Shown here piece by piece: positions 10,646 through 21,070 of a stretch of 64,000 nucleotides of DNA; the stretch's first letter is position 1, and each line of letters opens with the position of its first letter. The DNA is taken from positions 11,046,721 through 11,110,720 of the forward strand of contig CM037867.1 in assembly GCA_021292105.1 (NCBI GenBank). The letters are read 5' to 3'. A program made the position numbers and the translations under genes. Under the pieces are notes generated by a model. The model worked only from the letters and a program-made list of their open reading frames with translations, did no database searches and was not told where the DNA came from. This DNA comes from Anadara kagoshimensis (lineage: Eukaryota > Mollusca > Bivalvia > Arcoida > Arcidae).

Positions 10646-11214
10646 TTAAACGTGCTTAGTGGCTTTTTCTGTGAATAAAATGTCGACAATAAAAATTGCT
10701 AAACAAAGGGAAACAAACTATGATTACAGACAATTTGTGATGTAGTTGTAGGATTGAACCACCCCCTTGATGTTAGCCTAAGTGTTTAGTTGATACATTT
10801 TTGATTATCAAATGAATGCAAACATGTTATTTGAACAAATCTCAATAATTATGAGGAATATCGAAATTTGTGCAATGAAGAAATAATAGGTTATAAACAT
10901 AAGGGGATTGGATCATGACGTGCTTAATTTAAATATATGATGTTTTTCGTCAATGTTTAAGATATTAGGATTATGAGTACATGTTAACCTGAAAGATGAG
11001 AGGATCCGTTGCATAAAAATTAATCAACTCGTTTAATAAGTTTAATATTACCTAAAATCATGTTTGATCCTAATATTATATATACCATTAAGATTTGTAT
11101 AGTTTGGCTATTGATATTGGTTTGAACAGTAATATAACATTTGGGCCTTAAGCAATATTAGTATATAACTGATTGTAAAAACAATTCTATATGAAATTTA
11201 ATACTGGATACAGA
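10646..11214. other. Nothing recognised
   Basis: AT-rich non-coding sequence between the MITE and the satellite array; no open frames or repeat ends are visible. Confidence 0.4.
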
Positions 11215-13320
11215 ACAAATCAAAACCAAATTAACATACTAATCCGTGACATAATCACAATTCTAAATAAAAGTAAAAACGAACATACCAATCCATGTCC
11301 AAATAATAATCCGAAATCAAAATAAAACAAACATACCAATCCAAGTCCAAATCACAATCCGAAAAATAAGTAAAAACAGACATACCGATCCATGTCTAAA
11401 TCGCAATCCCTATGCAAAGTAAAACAAACTCACCATTCAATGACCAAATCGCTATTCGAAATCAAAGTAAAAACAAACATACCAATTCATGTCCAAATCA
11501 CAATCCGAAATCAAAATAAAAACAATCGTACCGATCTATGTCTAAATCACATTCCCTAAGCAAAGTAAATCAAACATATCATTCAATGACCAAATTGCAA
11601 TCCGAAATCAAAATAAAAAAAAACATGCCAATCAATGTCCAAACCGAATTCGAAATCCAAGTAGAACAAATACTAGTAAACCAAACGATGTCCAAATCAC
11701 AATATGAAATCAAGTAAGATAAGCATACTAATAAATGTCCAAATGACAATCCTTAAGCAAAATTAAACAAACATACCAATTCATATTCAAATCACAATCT
11801 GAAATCAAAGTAAAATCATACAAACCAATCCATGTCCAAATCACAATGTCATAGCAAAGTAAAAACAAACATACCAACGCATGTCCAAATCACAATCCCA
11901 AATCATATTAAAATCAAACATACCAATCCATATCAAAATCACAATCCCAAATGAAAGTAAAGCAAACATACCAATCCATGTCCAAATCACAATCCCAAAT
12001 CAAAGTAAAAACAAACATACCAATCCATGTCCAAATCACAATCCCAAATCATATTAAAGACAAACATACCAATCCATATCAAAATCACAATCCCTAAGCA
12101 AAGTAAAAACATCATACCAATCCATGTCAAAATCACAATCCGGAATGAAATAAAAACAAACATACGTATCCATGTCCAAATCACAATTCCAAAGCATAGT
12201 TAAAACAAACCTACCAGTCCATGTCAAAAATCATATTCCGAAATCAACGTAAAAACAAACAAACGTATACATGCCCAAATCACAATCCGAAATTAAAGTA
12301 AAAACGAACATACGACGAACAAACATACCAATCCATGTCAAAATCACAATCAAAAATCAAAATAAAAACAAACATACCAATCCATGTCAAAATCACAATC
12401 CGAAATCGATTAAATATAATCATACGAATCCATGTCAAAATTACAATCCGAAATCAAAGCAAAAACAAACATAAGAACCCATGTTCAAATCACAATCCGA
12501 AATCATAGTAAAAACAACGCACATACCAATCTATGTCCAAATCACAATCTGAAATCATAGTTGTTCCAACATAAAAGTAAAAAACAAACATACCAATCCA
12601 TGTCCAAATCACATTTCGAAATAAAAGTAAAAAAACAAACATACCAATCCATGTCCAAATCACATTCCGAAATAAAAGTAAAAGACAAACATACTAATCC
12701 ATGTCAAACTATGTCCAAATCATAATCTGAAATAAAATTAAAAACACACATACCAATCCATGTCCAAATCATTATCCGAATTCAAAGTAAAAACAAACAT
12801 AACAATCAAAAACAAACATACTAATCCATGTCAAACTATGTCCAAATCATAATCTGAAATAAAAGTAAAAACGGACATACCAATCCATGTCCAAATCATA
12901 ATCCGAAATAAAAGTAAAAAACAAACATAGTAATCCTTGTCAAAATCACAATCTGAAATCAAAGTAAAACCAAACAAACAAATCAATCCCCAAGTCACAT
13001 TCTGATTTAAAAGTAAAAAAAAACCACACACATACAAATCCATGTCCAAATCACAATCCAAAATCAAAGTAAATTTTTCCGAAATAAAAGTAAAAACAAA
13101 CATGCCGATCCATGCCCAAACCACAATCCCAAAGCAAAGTAAAAACAAACATACCAATCTATGTCCAAATCACAATCCCAAAGCAAAGTAAAAACAAACA
13201 TACCAATCCATGTCCAAATCACAATCCCAAAGCAAAGTAAAAACAAACATACCAATCCATATCCAAATCAAAATCCGGACTCAAAGTAAAAACTTTTAAA
13301 CTGACAAATTAAGTTCAACA
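11215..13320 (-). repeat. 49-bp satellite array derived from the 3' terminus of element P
   Basis: Roughly forty head-to-tail copies of a unit close to AAAAACAAACATACCAATCC, then ATGTCCAAATCACAATCC, then CAAAGCAAAGT fill this stretch. The period is exactly 49 bp in the best-preserved part (13,141 to 13,190 to 13,239), with drift elsewhere. The unit is the reverse complement of the last 49 bp found once at the end of dispersed element P copies. At the right edge (13,290-13,320) the array continues into the next stretch of the element's 3' end (TTTTAAACTGACAAATTAAG), so the array sits in the register of one element P copy whose terminal segment has been multiplied. Apparent open frames in both strands are by-products of the repeat. 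Confidence 0.9.
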
Positions 13321-13472
13321 TGTAAACAATAAGCGAAAATGCGATTGCCAACACTTATCCAAGTATCACAACTAGTTGTTTTAAAAGGTAACAGTTTGAT
13401 TTTTTTAACCCGGGTAATTAAAAGTTAAGTTTCACTATATGAATCAAATTAATTTTTCTTTGTTATCATGGT

Positions 13473-13555
13473 TATGGAAGAATGAAAGAATCGGACATTT
13501 TGCACATTTTCGCGAATTATTTTACGTGTGCAATGAATGTCCAATTCTTTCATAC
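13473..13555. repeat. Imperfect inverted repeat (hairpin)
   Basis: GAATGAAAGAATCGGACATT followed by TGCACA is answered by TGTGCA, AATGTCC and AATTCTTTCAT in reverse complement about 40 bases on. It is probably a small foldback element or its relic. The following 350 bases hold nothing else recognised. Confidence 0.5.
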
Positions 13556-13907
13556 TTCAATACTTCAATACAAAAAGTAAAGATAACTTTATTTCTTAGA
13601 ATTCAATTCATAGAATTTGTTTTCGACAACAAATCAACAATTTGAATTAAAATATTGCCGTGGCAAGTGACAAATAGCATTGCTATGGCGTAGGAATTCA
13701 AATACCTCTGTGTGTCATCCATAATAAGATGTCACTAAGAGCCAATGCATTCATGCAAACATAACTGAAAAGTATGACCGATCAGAATGCTTGAAACAAA
13801 GAAGGATTAAATTATATTGTTATTATATTCAGCTAAATGCACCTTCTCTAACATGTAGCATGGCTATTGTTGATTTGGTTCGAGTACTTGCAAAAACTTA
13901 GTTTTGG

Positions 13908-13980
13908 TAGCCGTATAGTCTAGTGTAGTATCATAGTATATGTCACTGATTGGGATCGAATCCTATTCCTCGGACAGAAG
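13908..13980 (+). repeat. tRNA-like sequence (tRNA-Asp-like pseudogene or SINE head)
   Basis: The order is a box-A-like GTATAGTCTAGTGTAGTATC, then TGTCACT where GTC could be the anticodon, then a box B GGGATCGAATCC, over about 70 bases. This follows the layout of metazoan tRNA-Asp. The acceptor stem does not pair convincingly, so a pseudogene or SINE head is more likely than a working tRNA. Confidence 0.4.
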
Positions 13981-14171
13981 CTGGTATGGAGTTTTTTTCA
14001 GTTACATTTATCAAAGGTTACCTTTTTCCCGCATATACTCTGGTTATATTGATTGTATTAAGTGCATACCAGCTTGTCTGCCCAATATATAGTACAGTTA
14101 TAATATCAGTTTGATTAAACGAGAAGACTTGGTTATAGGGTGGTTTTATTGTAAAGTCAGGTTCTGTATCT

Positions 14172-14402
14172 AAAATTACCCTGGGTATATTTGACGTCTA
14201 ATAGTTCCGTTACCTTTTATGCAAAATATCGACCTTACACTTGTGTGTAGCTAGCTACACAAAAAGTGCTTAACCTTTCCAGAGCACCTGCCCTCACTTC
14301 CCTGGTCAAAGTTTATGTCTTTAACTTAATTTGCCAGTTTCAAAGATTTGTTTTGCTTTGGTATTGTGATTTAAACATGGATAGGCATGTTTGTTTCTTG
14401 TT
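14172..14402 (+). mobile_element. Element P fragment (3' end)
   Basis: The fragment runs from the last RT codons (CCTGGGTATATTTGACGTC) through the 3' untranslated part, including a perfect palindrome GTGTAGCTAGCTACAC, to GGATAGGCATGTTTGTTT. Confidence 0.75.
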
Positions 14403-14639
14403 TATATAATGCAGTGAGTCTCACTGGCCATATTTATATCCCATTTCCGTAAAATCTATTGAGAGTAAGATTGGTGGTTCATGGTTTTTTCAGCAAATAG
14501 TCGTTTCTATATTAGTGAGATACTCCGCTTTGACGTACAACATTATTACTATTACTGCTAAATATTGTTTTGTTTTTCCACTAACTTGCCATGGTGCTAT
14601 GAAAACAAAAACGTTCAGATTTGCATTAATAAGATACAG

Positions 14640-14975
14640 GTTCCACAAACCAACATAGCATAAAAAAGCACCTCCGTATGTGAAAGGTCGTGGTTTCGAA
14701 TCCCAAGTTGGGTTTGACCAAGGATTGAAACTGAGCAGTGGCTATTCTTTTGACAAGCACTCGGAATTAAGAAATAAAAGTCACAGGCTCATTTAAAAAG
14801 ACCATGAAACCGAAGCCCCGTATCACGTTAGTCGAGGCACTGCTAATTGCTTTAGGCGCAATGCAAGGGTAACGAATTCTACCACTTCACCGATAGCTGG
14901 TGTCTTATCGATATAAGTGGCATATTCTTTACTGGAACGTCAAATTCCATTCAATCAATCATCACAAAACGCTAT
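14640..14975 (+). mobile_element. tRNA-derived SINE (family S1, copy 1)
   Basis: Box B GTGGTTTCGAATCCC is followed by a conserved body: GTTTGACCAAGGATTGAAA, CCCCGTATCACG, ACTTCACCGATAGCTGGTG, CGATATAAGTG, ATATTCTTTACTGGAACGTC and a CAATCAATCA tail. The copy at 42,600-42,930 shares body and tail in the same order. Confidence 0.65.
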
Positions 14976-15335
14976 TCAAAATTTGTAACACAATGAGCAC
15001 ATGGTTGTACTCCATCAATGTGGTTCAAGTACATTTGCATGCTGTTTATTAACTTGTCTTGCGCCTTTTAAAATAACGTTTATCCGCCCCGCTTTTTATC
15101 CAGAGTTTGTATCCGAAATCATACATCAATTGTTATGGAAATAGTGGCAAAGCAGCAGCAGTAGTAAGAAAAATGCTTATAATTAACCCGAGTAGATGCC
15201 TTTTGAAAAAAAAACAACTGGCAAACCAACTCGAATTAAGAAAATGCTTGCTGATTTTGTCAATGTCTAATGTATGGTTTTAGAGATTTACTCTGGAAAA
15301 GAATTATCTATCGAAAACTCCAAAGGGTGATAACT
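14976..15335. other. Nothing recognised upstream of the LTR element
   Basis: AT-rich non-coding sequence. It ends with ACTAG, the target duplication of the retrotransposon. Confidence 0.4.
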
Positions 15336-15340
15336 ACTAG
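15336..15340. other. Target site duplication, left
   Basis: ACTAG directly precedes the 5' LTR and is repeated at 29,660-29,664 directly after the 3' LTR. A 5-bp duplication is usual for Ty3/gypsy integrases. Confidence 0.9.
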
Positions 15341-15845
15341 TGTCACACTTTGTGTTGTTTTTGTATTTAATCTGGGTATATGTAGGTTAGGGTAGTAGTG
15401 AAACAGGTGTAGATCTACTGCCAGCTGGTCATTGTTGTGCAAGACTTTATGCAAATTAGTTACCTTATATGGTCAATTTTTACCTGTCCATGCTGTGGGG
15501 TGAGAGTTGGTAGCAGACCATGTGCTGAGAAGGTCCTGTGTGGATGGTCAAGAGAGAATGGTCTGATATTTGAGTTAAATATTTTGCCTATGTGGCTCTA
15601 AAGTATATAGATAGTTAAACCTGTGTGGTTAAAACATTTATACATGTGTGGTTAAACATTTAAACCTGTGTGGTTAAGACTTAAACCTGTGTGGTTAAAA
15701 CAATTATACCTGTGTGGTTCAGCCATTTCATAACCTGTGTGGTTCAGCCATTTTATACCTGTGTGGTACCTGTGTGGTAGTATGTGGAGAAATTTGGGGT
15801 GGAGAGTTGCATTGACAGCAGTAAGTTTATTATTTTTTATTATTA

Positions 15846-15876
<31 letters not shown>

Positions 15877-16746
15877 ATTTTTAATTTGATGGTATTTTTG
15901 TTTTTATCATTTTATAAATAGAATTGATATTAAGGGGGTAAATTACCAGTAATTATAATGAACAGGTGAAAATTAAAGGTTATTATTATTTAACAATTTT
16001 ATTATTATATCCATAATAATTATTTCAAAGTCAAAACCTTGAGTTAACTGCTTGTAAAATGAGGTTTCCACATGTACTTCAAGTGTTGGCATGAGTTCAT
16101 GCAAATTCATATTTATTACACAATTTTAAGTTGTTCAATAGCATTTTCCAAATTTTGTAATATTCATTACAAAGTCCCTGTATTTGTGTAATTGTAGATG
16201 ACCAGCTAGGGATCGTACAGGATTTTGAAATATATATTAAGAAGTGTCAATGTATGAACATTGTGAATTTGTTGAACATGTGCTGGTTATATACCATGAA
16301 AAGCCAGAGGGTATTTAAAGTATTTTAAAGGTTCATCAGTGTTTCTATGGATACTTCGGTTTGTGTTTTTGTGCCGTAATGATGTTATACCTATACAGTT
16401 GTGATTACAAGTCTACGGTGGACTGTTGTGCCATGTGTTGGACAGTGTTGAACAGTATAAACAATTCAATTGTAATGGATGACATGGTCAGACATGTGAT
16501 GTGTACATGTATATATGGACTGTGTTTTGACATGAACATTTTGGTGTATAGTACTGTACTAGAGCAGTTATTGCGGGTTATATATTTTCTTTTTATGTAT
16601 TTTTTTATCTATATATATGTTCTTTTATTTGTTTTTTTAATAAATCTTTGTTATTTAAATCAATTGTATTATGTAATTAGTTTACATAATTTGAATTGCA
16701 CAAGTCATTTATCCAAACCCACACACACACAACTCTAGTTGTGACA
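15341..16746 (+). repeat. 5' LTR
   Basis: The LTR is 1,406 bp with TGTCAC..GTGACA ends and an AATAAA at 16,639-16,644 near its 3' end. It contains a degenerate minisatellite of CCTGTGTGGTTAAAAC at about 15,615-15,780 and an (ATT)n tract near 15,830-15,880. Differences from the 3' LTR are few: scattered substitutions, short indels and microsatellite length. An apparent 125-codon frame at 16,361-16,738 is not conserved in the 3' LTR and is not a gene. Confidence 0.95.
15615..15780 (+). repeat. Minisatellite inside the 5' LTR
   Basis: About eight degenerate copies of CCTGTGTGGTT plus an AAAACATTTA-like or CAGCCATTTT-like spacer, unit roughly 18-24 bp. The same array lies at 28,535-28,700 in the 3' LTR. 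It sits in the upstream half of the LTR, where U3 promoter and enhancer sequences are expected. Confidence 0.8.
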
Positions 16747-16748
16747 TT

Positions 16749-16766
16749 TGGGGGCTCGTCCGGGAT
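16749..16766 (+). promoter_or_regulatory. Primer binding site, tRNA-Pro type
   Basis: TGGGGGCTCGTCCGGGAT begins two bases after the 5' LTR. It is complementary to the 3' end of tRNA-Pro, the same 18 nt used by several gammaretroviruses. It would prime minus-strand DNA synthesis. Confidence 0.9.
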
Positions 16767-16893
16767 GGGATAAAATATTAATGATTATAGTGAATTCAGG
16801 TTATGTGAACTAATATTTTGATTGAATATTTTTTATTGTGACATATTTTGTGATTTTGCCAATATTAACTGGTATTTTCATTATATTGTTAAA

Positions 16894-17001
16894 ATGGATG
16901 CCAGTAAGTTTATTGAAGAGGGATCAAAGTTAGGTTTAACTGGTGATCGATTAGTTGAATATGTTCGAACAAAGAAAAGTATTTTAGACAGAGAGAGATA
17001 G
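16894..17001 (+). pseudogene. gag N-terminus, frameshifted
   Basis: The first ATG after the primer site (AAAATGGATG) opens a peptide starting MDASKFIEEGSKLGLTG, a plausible Gag N-terminus. It stops after 35 codons in a purine-rich stretch of GAGAGA repeats. The main gag frame resumes in another phase at about 17,100. The break lies in a GA-rich, slippage-prone tract, so small indels there probably caused it. Confidence 0.6.
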
Positions 17002-17122
17002 AACAGTTAGAGAGAGATGAGAGAAATGCAGAGAGAGAGAGGCTAAGAAATTAGAGCAACAGAATTAAATTATTTTATTAGAGAAAGAGTCAGAGAGAGC
17101 TGAGAAAGAGGCAATACATAAA

Positions 17123-18877
17123 TTGAGTATTTTAGACAAGGAGATTGAGTTAGAGAAAGCTAAGATTGAGACTTCACATAGTGCGTTAGATGCTAGTATG
17201 AGTGCAAGTGAGAGTCATGGTCATCACGTAGGTGCTAAGTTACCTAAGTTACCAATGTTTAATGACCAGAGAGATAATATTGACGCATATCTGTTACGGT
17301 TTGAGAGGTTTGCTCAAAATGCTAAATGGCCAGAAAATACATGGGCAAATAATCTTAGTGCTTTGTTGCAGCATAAAGCCCTTGATGTGTATTCACGTCT
17401 ACCACCTGCAGATGCACAAGATTATAAAACAGTTAAGGTGGCTCTTCTTAAACGGTTTCAGTTAACCGAGGAAGGCTTTAGAAATAAATTTAGATCTAGC
17501 AAGCCTGAACAGGGTGAAAGTCCATCACAATTTATTGCTCGTCTTGAGAATTATCTGACTAGATGGATGGATTTATCTAAAACTCCCCGTACTTTTGCTG
17601 GTTTAGTTGATTTGTTATTGAGAGAACAGTTCATATGTAGTGCTGGTAAATCACTCAGTATGTTTTTGAGAGAGAGAAAGCCCAAAAATAAGGAGGAGAT
17701 GTCAGAGTTAGCTGAACAGTATATAGAGGCACATGGTGTTACATCATTTATATCTGACAAAATGTTTACGCCTAAACAAAATAGTAACACTTCTCAAAAT
17801 ACTAGTAGTTCAGGTCAGCAAAATAGAGATTTAGCAGGCAGAGGGGTTTCAGACAAAGGCAGGAGTGACAGAAGGTGCTATAAGTGTGGCAATATTGGGC
17901 ATGTTGCCAGAGATTGTTTAAGTACAAGTAGGCAAGTGCCTGGAGGTAGAAATTATAATACTGCAGGCATGTTAGAACAGGTGGGATATCAAAACTGTCA
18001 CGGGAGAGGTTATTCAAGTCAAGGTCAAGGACGAGGTTATCTAGGTCAAGGTCAAGGAAGAGGTTATCTAGGTCAAGGTCAAGGTAGTAATAGAGGTAGA
18101 GGTCATGGTAGAGGCTATGATATTCCATATAATAGCTCTGGTGGTGATCCTAATACAGAAGCACAAGTTGGTTCAGCATGTTTAGTATCAGATGAGTTGA
18201 AATCATGCTGTATTCAAGATTGTCAAGTTAAGTTACAATGTGGGCATATGTTACCTGTAATTGGAAGTGTTTGTAAAGGTTGTAGTAACATGCCAGTAGT
18301 AACAGGGTATATAGAGGGGTCTAAGGTAAAAGTGCTTAGGGATACTGGCTGCAGTGGTGTGGTTGTAAAATCTAGTTTAATACAGGATAGTCAACTAACA
18401 GGTAACAGTCAAAGATGTGTACTTATAGATGGTACAGTCAGAAATTTCAAGGAAGCCAGCATAAATATTAATACTCCATTTTATGCAGGTAATGTGGTGG
18501 CACTTTGTGTAGATAATCCAGTGTATGACTTAATAATTGGAAATATTACAGGTGTTAGAAATATGGAGGATATAGATCCAGACTGGGAGATAAACAATAC
18601 AGGTGTATCACTAGATGACAACAAGGTGAGTGTATCAGAAATGACAGAGTGTAAAGTAGTAGATCAGGAATGTCAAGCTGTAGAAACACGCAGTCAGAAA
18701 AAGAAGAGTACAGAATTTAAAGGTATGAAAGTAGTCAGTCCGATAGATGTTGGTATCAGTGTAGATGATATTAAGAAAGCACAACAAGAAGATGATACTT
18801 TAGCAAAGTATAGAGAGTTAACCAAGTCAGGTAAGAGAAAAATCACTGGAAGTAGTAATGTGTCATGGTTCACATGA
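17123..18877 (+). CDS. gag: Gag-protease polyprotein (5' part broken)
   Basis: A frame of 584 codons opens without an ATG; the true start is probably at 16,894, separated by a frameshift. After a charged N-terminal region (about residues 1-40) comes a capsid-like domain (about 40-205: LPKLPMFN, DAYLLRFERFA, ALDVYSRLP, QFIARLENYL, FLRERKPK). In Gmr1-like elements this region is related to the vertebrate SCAN domain. A CCHC zinc knuckle lies at about residues 252-265 (CYKCGNIGHVARDC). A Gly/Gln/Arg-rich repeat (RGYLGQGQG, about 295-335) follows. An aspartic protease has its catalytic D-T-G at residues 407-409 (LRDTGCSG) and a later LIIGN flap-like segment. It ends at a TGA caused by a frameshift just before the integrase zinc-binding domain. 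Gag would assemble the particle and the protease would cut the polyprotein. Confidence 0.9.
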   Translation: MSILDKEIELEKAKIETSHSALDASMSASESHGHHVGAKLPKLPMFNDQRDNIDAYLLRFERFAQNAKWPENTWANNLSALLQHKALDVYSRLPPADAQDYKTVKVALLKRFQLTEEGFRNKFRSSKPEQGESPSQFIARLENYLTRWMDLSKTPRTFAGLVDLLLREQFICSAGKSLSMFLRERKPKNKEEMSELAEQYIEAHGVTSFISDKMFTPKQNSNTSQNTSSSGQQNRDLAGRGVSDKGRSDRRCYKCGNIGHVARDCLSTSRQVPGGRNYNTAGMLEQVGYQNCHGRGYSSQGQGRGYLGQGQGRGYLGQGQGSNRGRGHGRGYDIPYNSSGGDPNTEAQVGSACLVSDELKSCCIQDCQVKLQCGHMLPVIGSVCKGCSNMPVVTGYIEGSKVKVLRDTGCSGVVVKSSLIQDSQLTGNSQRCVLIDGTVRNFKEASININTPFYAGNVVALCVDNPVYDLIIGNITGVRNMEDIDPDWEINNTGVSLDDNKVSVSEMTECKVVDQECQAVETRSQKKKSTEFKGMKVVSPIDVGISVDDIKKAQQEDDTLAKYRELTKSGKRKITGSSNVSWFT

Positions 18878-19624
18878 AGAAGGTTTGTTATATCGTTGTT
18901 TTCAGTCACCTAAAGTGGATGATAATAAAATATTTCACCAATTGATAGTGCCTAACAGTACAGAGAAGTTGTATTAAAGTTAGCACACGACGGTATCATG
19001 GCAGGTCATTTAGGAGTACGAAAAACTACTGACAGAATATTATCTAATTTCTATTGGCCAGGTATTCAGTCTCATGTGACACGGTATTGTAGATCTTGCG
19101 ACATATGCCAGAAGACTTTTCCAAAAGGTAAGATTACTAAAGTTCCATTAGGTCGTATGCCATTAATTGAAACACCATTTGAACGTGTTGCAGTTGATTT
19201 AGTTGGTCCCATATATCCAGCAACAGAGCGAGGGAACAGGTATATATTAACGTTAGTCGATTACAGTACAAGATATCCAGAGGCAGTTGCATTAAAGGGG
19301 ATAGAAACTGAAAGAGTAGCTGAAGCTTTGGTCGAAATGTTCACTAGGATTGGTATACCAAAGGAGATATTGTCAGATATGGGTACTCAGTTTACATCAA
19401 ACATTATGAAGGCAGTTGGTAGATTATTGTCCATTAATCAACTCACAACAACACCATATCACCCAGCATGTAATGGTTTGGTAGAAAAATTCAAGGGAAC
19501 ACTCAAAAACATGTTACGGAAGATGAGTACTGAACGACCACAAGACTGGGATAGATACATACCATCATTATTATTTGCATATAGAGAGGTGCCGCAGGAA
19601 AGTCTTGGTTTTTCTCCATTCTAG
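18873..19624 (+). pseudogene. Integrase N-terminal domain and core, broken
   Basis: The frame opens with HEEGLLYRCF at 18,873 in one phase and shifts near 18,960 into the phase of 18,998-19,624, so it needs corrections at both ends. The H2C2 zinc-binding domain is visible (LAHDG, GHLGVRKT, YCRSCDICQ). The DDE core follows: D at 19,196 (VDLVGP), D at 19,376 (LSDMGTQF) and E at 19,484 (LVEKF). The last two are spaced D-x35-E as in retroviral integrases. The frame ends at tandem TAG TAA (19,622-19,627), where units 2-4 read FELVYG. It is the only copy in the element with the zinc-binding domain and the first catalytic aspartate, because the tandem units begin downstream of them. Confidence 0.85.
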
Positions 19625-21070
19625 TAAGCATATGGACGGACAGTCAGAGGACCAATGACAATATTACGTGAATTGTGGACTAATGAGGATAGTGAACCAG
19701 ATGTTAAAAGTACCTACCAATATGTCTTAGATTTGAAGGACAATTTGACAGATACATGTGAACTAGCTAAGAGAGAATTGGTTAAATCAAGTGCACGTTA
19801 CAAGAAGTACTTTGATTATAGAACAAAGAGGAAGTCATTTAAGATCGGTGACAAAGTTTTGTTGTTACTACCAACGGACAAGAATAAACTACTCATGCAA
19901 TGGAAAGGGCTGTATACTGTGACAGGTAGAGTGGGTGAAGCAGATTATCGTATTGACAAAGATGGTAAAATTAGAACTTTCCATGCTAATCTTCTTAAAA
20001 AGTATATAGACAGAAATCAAACAGTGTCAACAGTTCCAGATGTAGTCAGTTGTGTCATTATTAACACTGAACCAGATGAGACGTTATCAGACAATGATCC
20101 ATTGTTAAACATAGTTCCACTTAAAGCTACAGAGACAGTAGATGATGTTAAAGTGAATGATGGTTTGTCGACAGAACAGAAGCAGGAGGTCAGAAATTTG
20201 TTAAACGAGTACAGTGATGTATTGTCAGATTTGCCAGGTAGAACTGATGTGGTACAACACGAGATTAATTTGACAAGAGAGGATCCTATCAGAAATAAAA
20301 CATATCAAGTTCCATACGCAATGAGAGATGTAGTCAGGAATGAGATCAAGCAGATGTTACAGATGGACATTATTGAACCATCCGAGTCATCATATGCAAG
20401 TTCTATAGTAATAGTGAAGAAACCAGATGGATCCAATCGTCTATGCCTAGACTTCAGAAATTTAAACAAAGTTACAGTTTTTGATACAGAACCTATGCCA
20501 GATCCGGAAGAGATTTTTGCAAAGATTGGTCAAAGTTGCTATTTTACAAAAATAGATCTATGTAAAGGCTATTGGCAAATCTCAATGCGTGAACAGGACA
20601 AAGACTTGACATCGTTTGTTACACCTGATGGTTTATATCGTTTCAAGGTAATGGCGTTTGGTATGATAAATTCTGCAGCTGCTTTCAATCGTATGATGAG
20701 ACTAATTTTGAGAGATATGGTCCATACGAACAGCTTTGTTGATGATATTTTGGTACACACAAGTAGTTGGGAAGGACATCTTGTGGAGATTAAGGAGTTG
20801 TTGAGGAGACTGAGATCCATGAATTTAACAGCAAAACCGTCAAAATGTAAAGTTGGATATCAGAATTTAGATTTCTTAGGACACACTGTAGGAGGTGGTT
20901 TCATCAGACCAAATGAGGACAAACTGAAGGCGATAAGTGATACACCACGTCCTGAAACAAAGAAACAAATGAGGTCATTTCTAGGATTTATTGGATTTAT
21001 AGAAGTTTGTACCAAATTTTGCTGCTGTGGCTGCACCTTTAACAGATCTAAAGAAAGGAGTTCCAAATAG
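19625..21070 (+). pseudogene. pol: Unit 1: integrase C-terminus, reverse transcriptase, start of RNase H
   Basis: The frame is the same as the integrase upstream, behind TAG TAA. It covers the integrase C-terminal part (KIGDKVLLLLP, WKGLYTV, FHANLLKKYIDRN), reads CAA where units 2-4 have TAA, and continues through a linker into RT: LPGRTDVVQHEI, PYAMRDVV, SSIVIVKKPDGS, LDFRNLN, YFTKIDLCKGYWQI, and the catalytic FVDD at 20,735-20,746. A 2-bp deletion near 20,996 (GGATTTATAGAAG against GGATTTTATAGGAAG in other units) breaks the frame before RNase H. It is the only unit in which integrase and RT are not separated by a stop at the linker. Confidence 0.9.

Noticed and set aside
11987..13255. Minus- and plus-strand frames rich in W, I, F or K, N, Q within the satellite
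   Set aside because: They are translations of the 49-bp repeat, not a protein family.
11215..13320. CRISPR-like array
   Set aside because: The units are directly adjacent with no unique spacers, they derive from a retroelement end, and the genome is animal.
16361..16738. 125-codon open frame in the 5' LTR (cysteine-rich start, hydrophobic end)
   Set aside because: The matching stretch of the 3' LTR is broken by indels and stops, so it is not maintained as a gene; it is LTR sequence.
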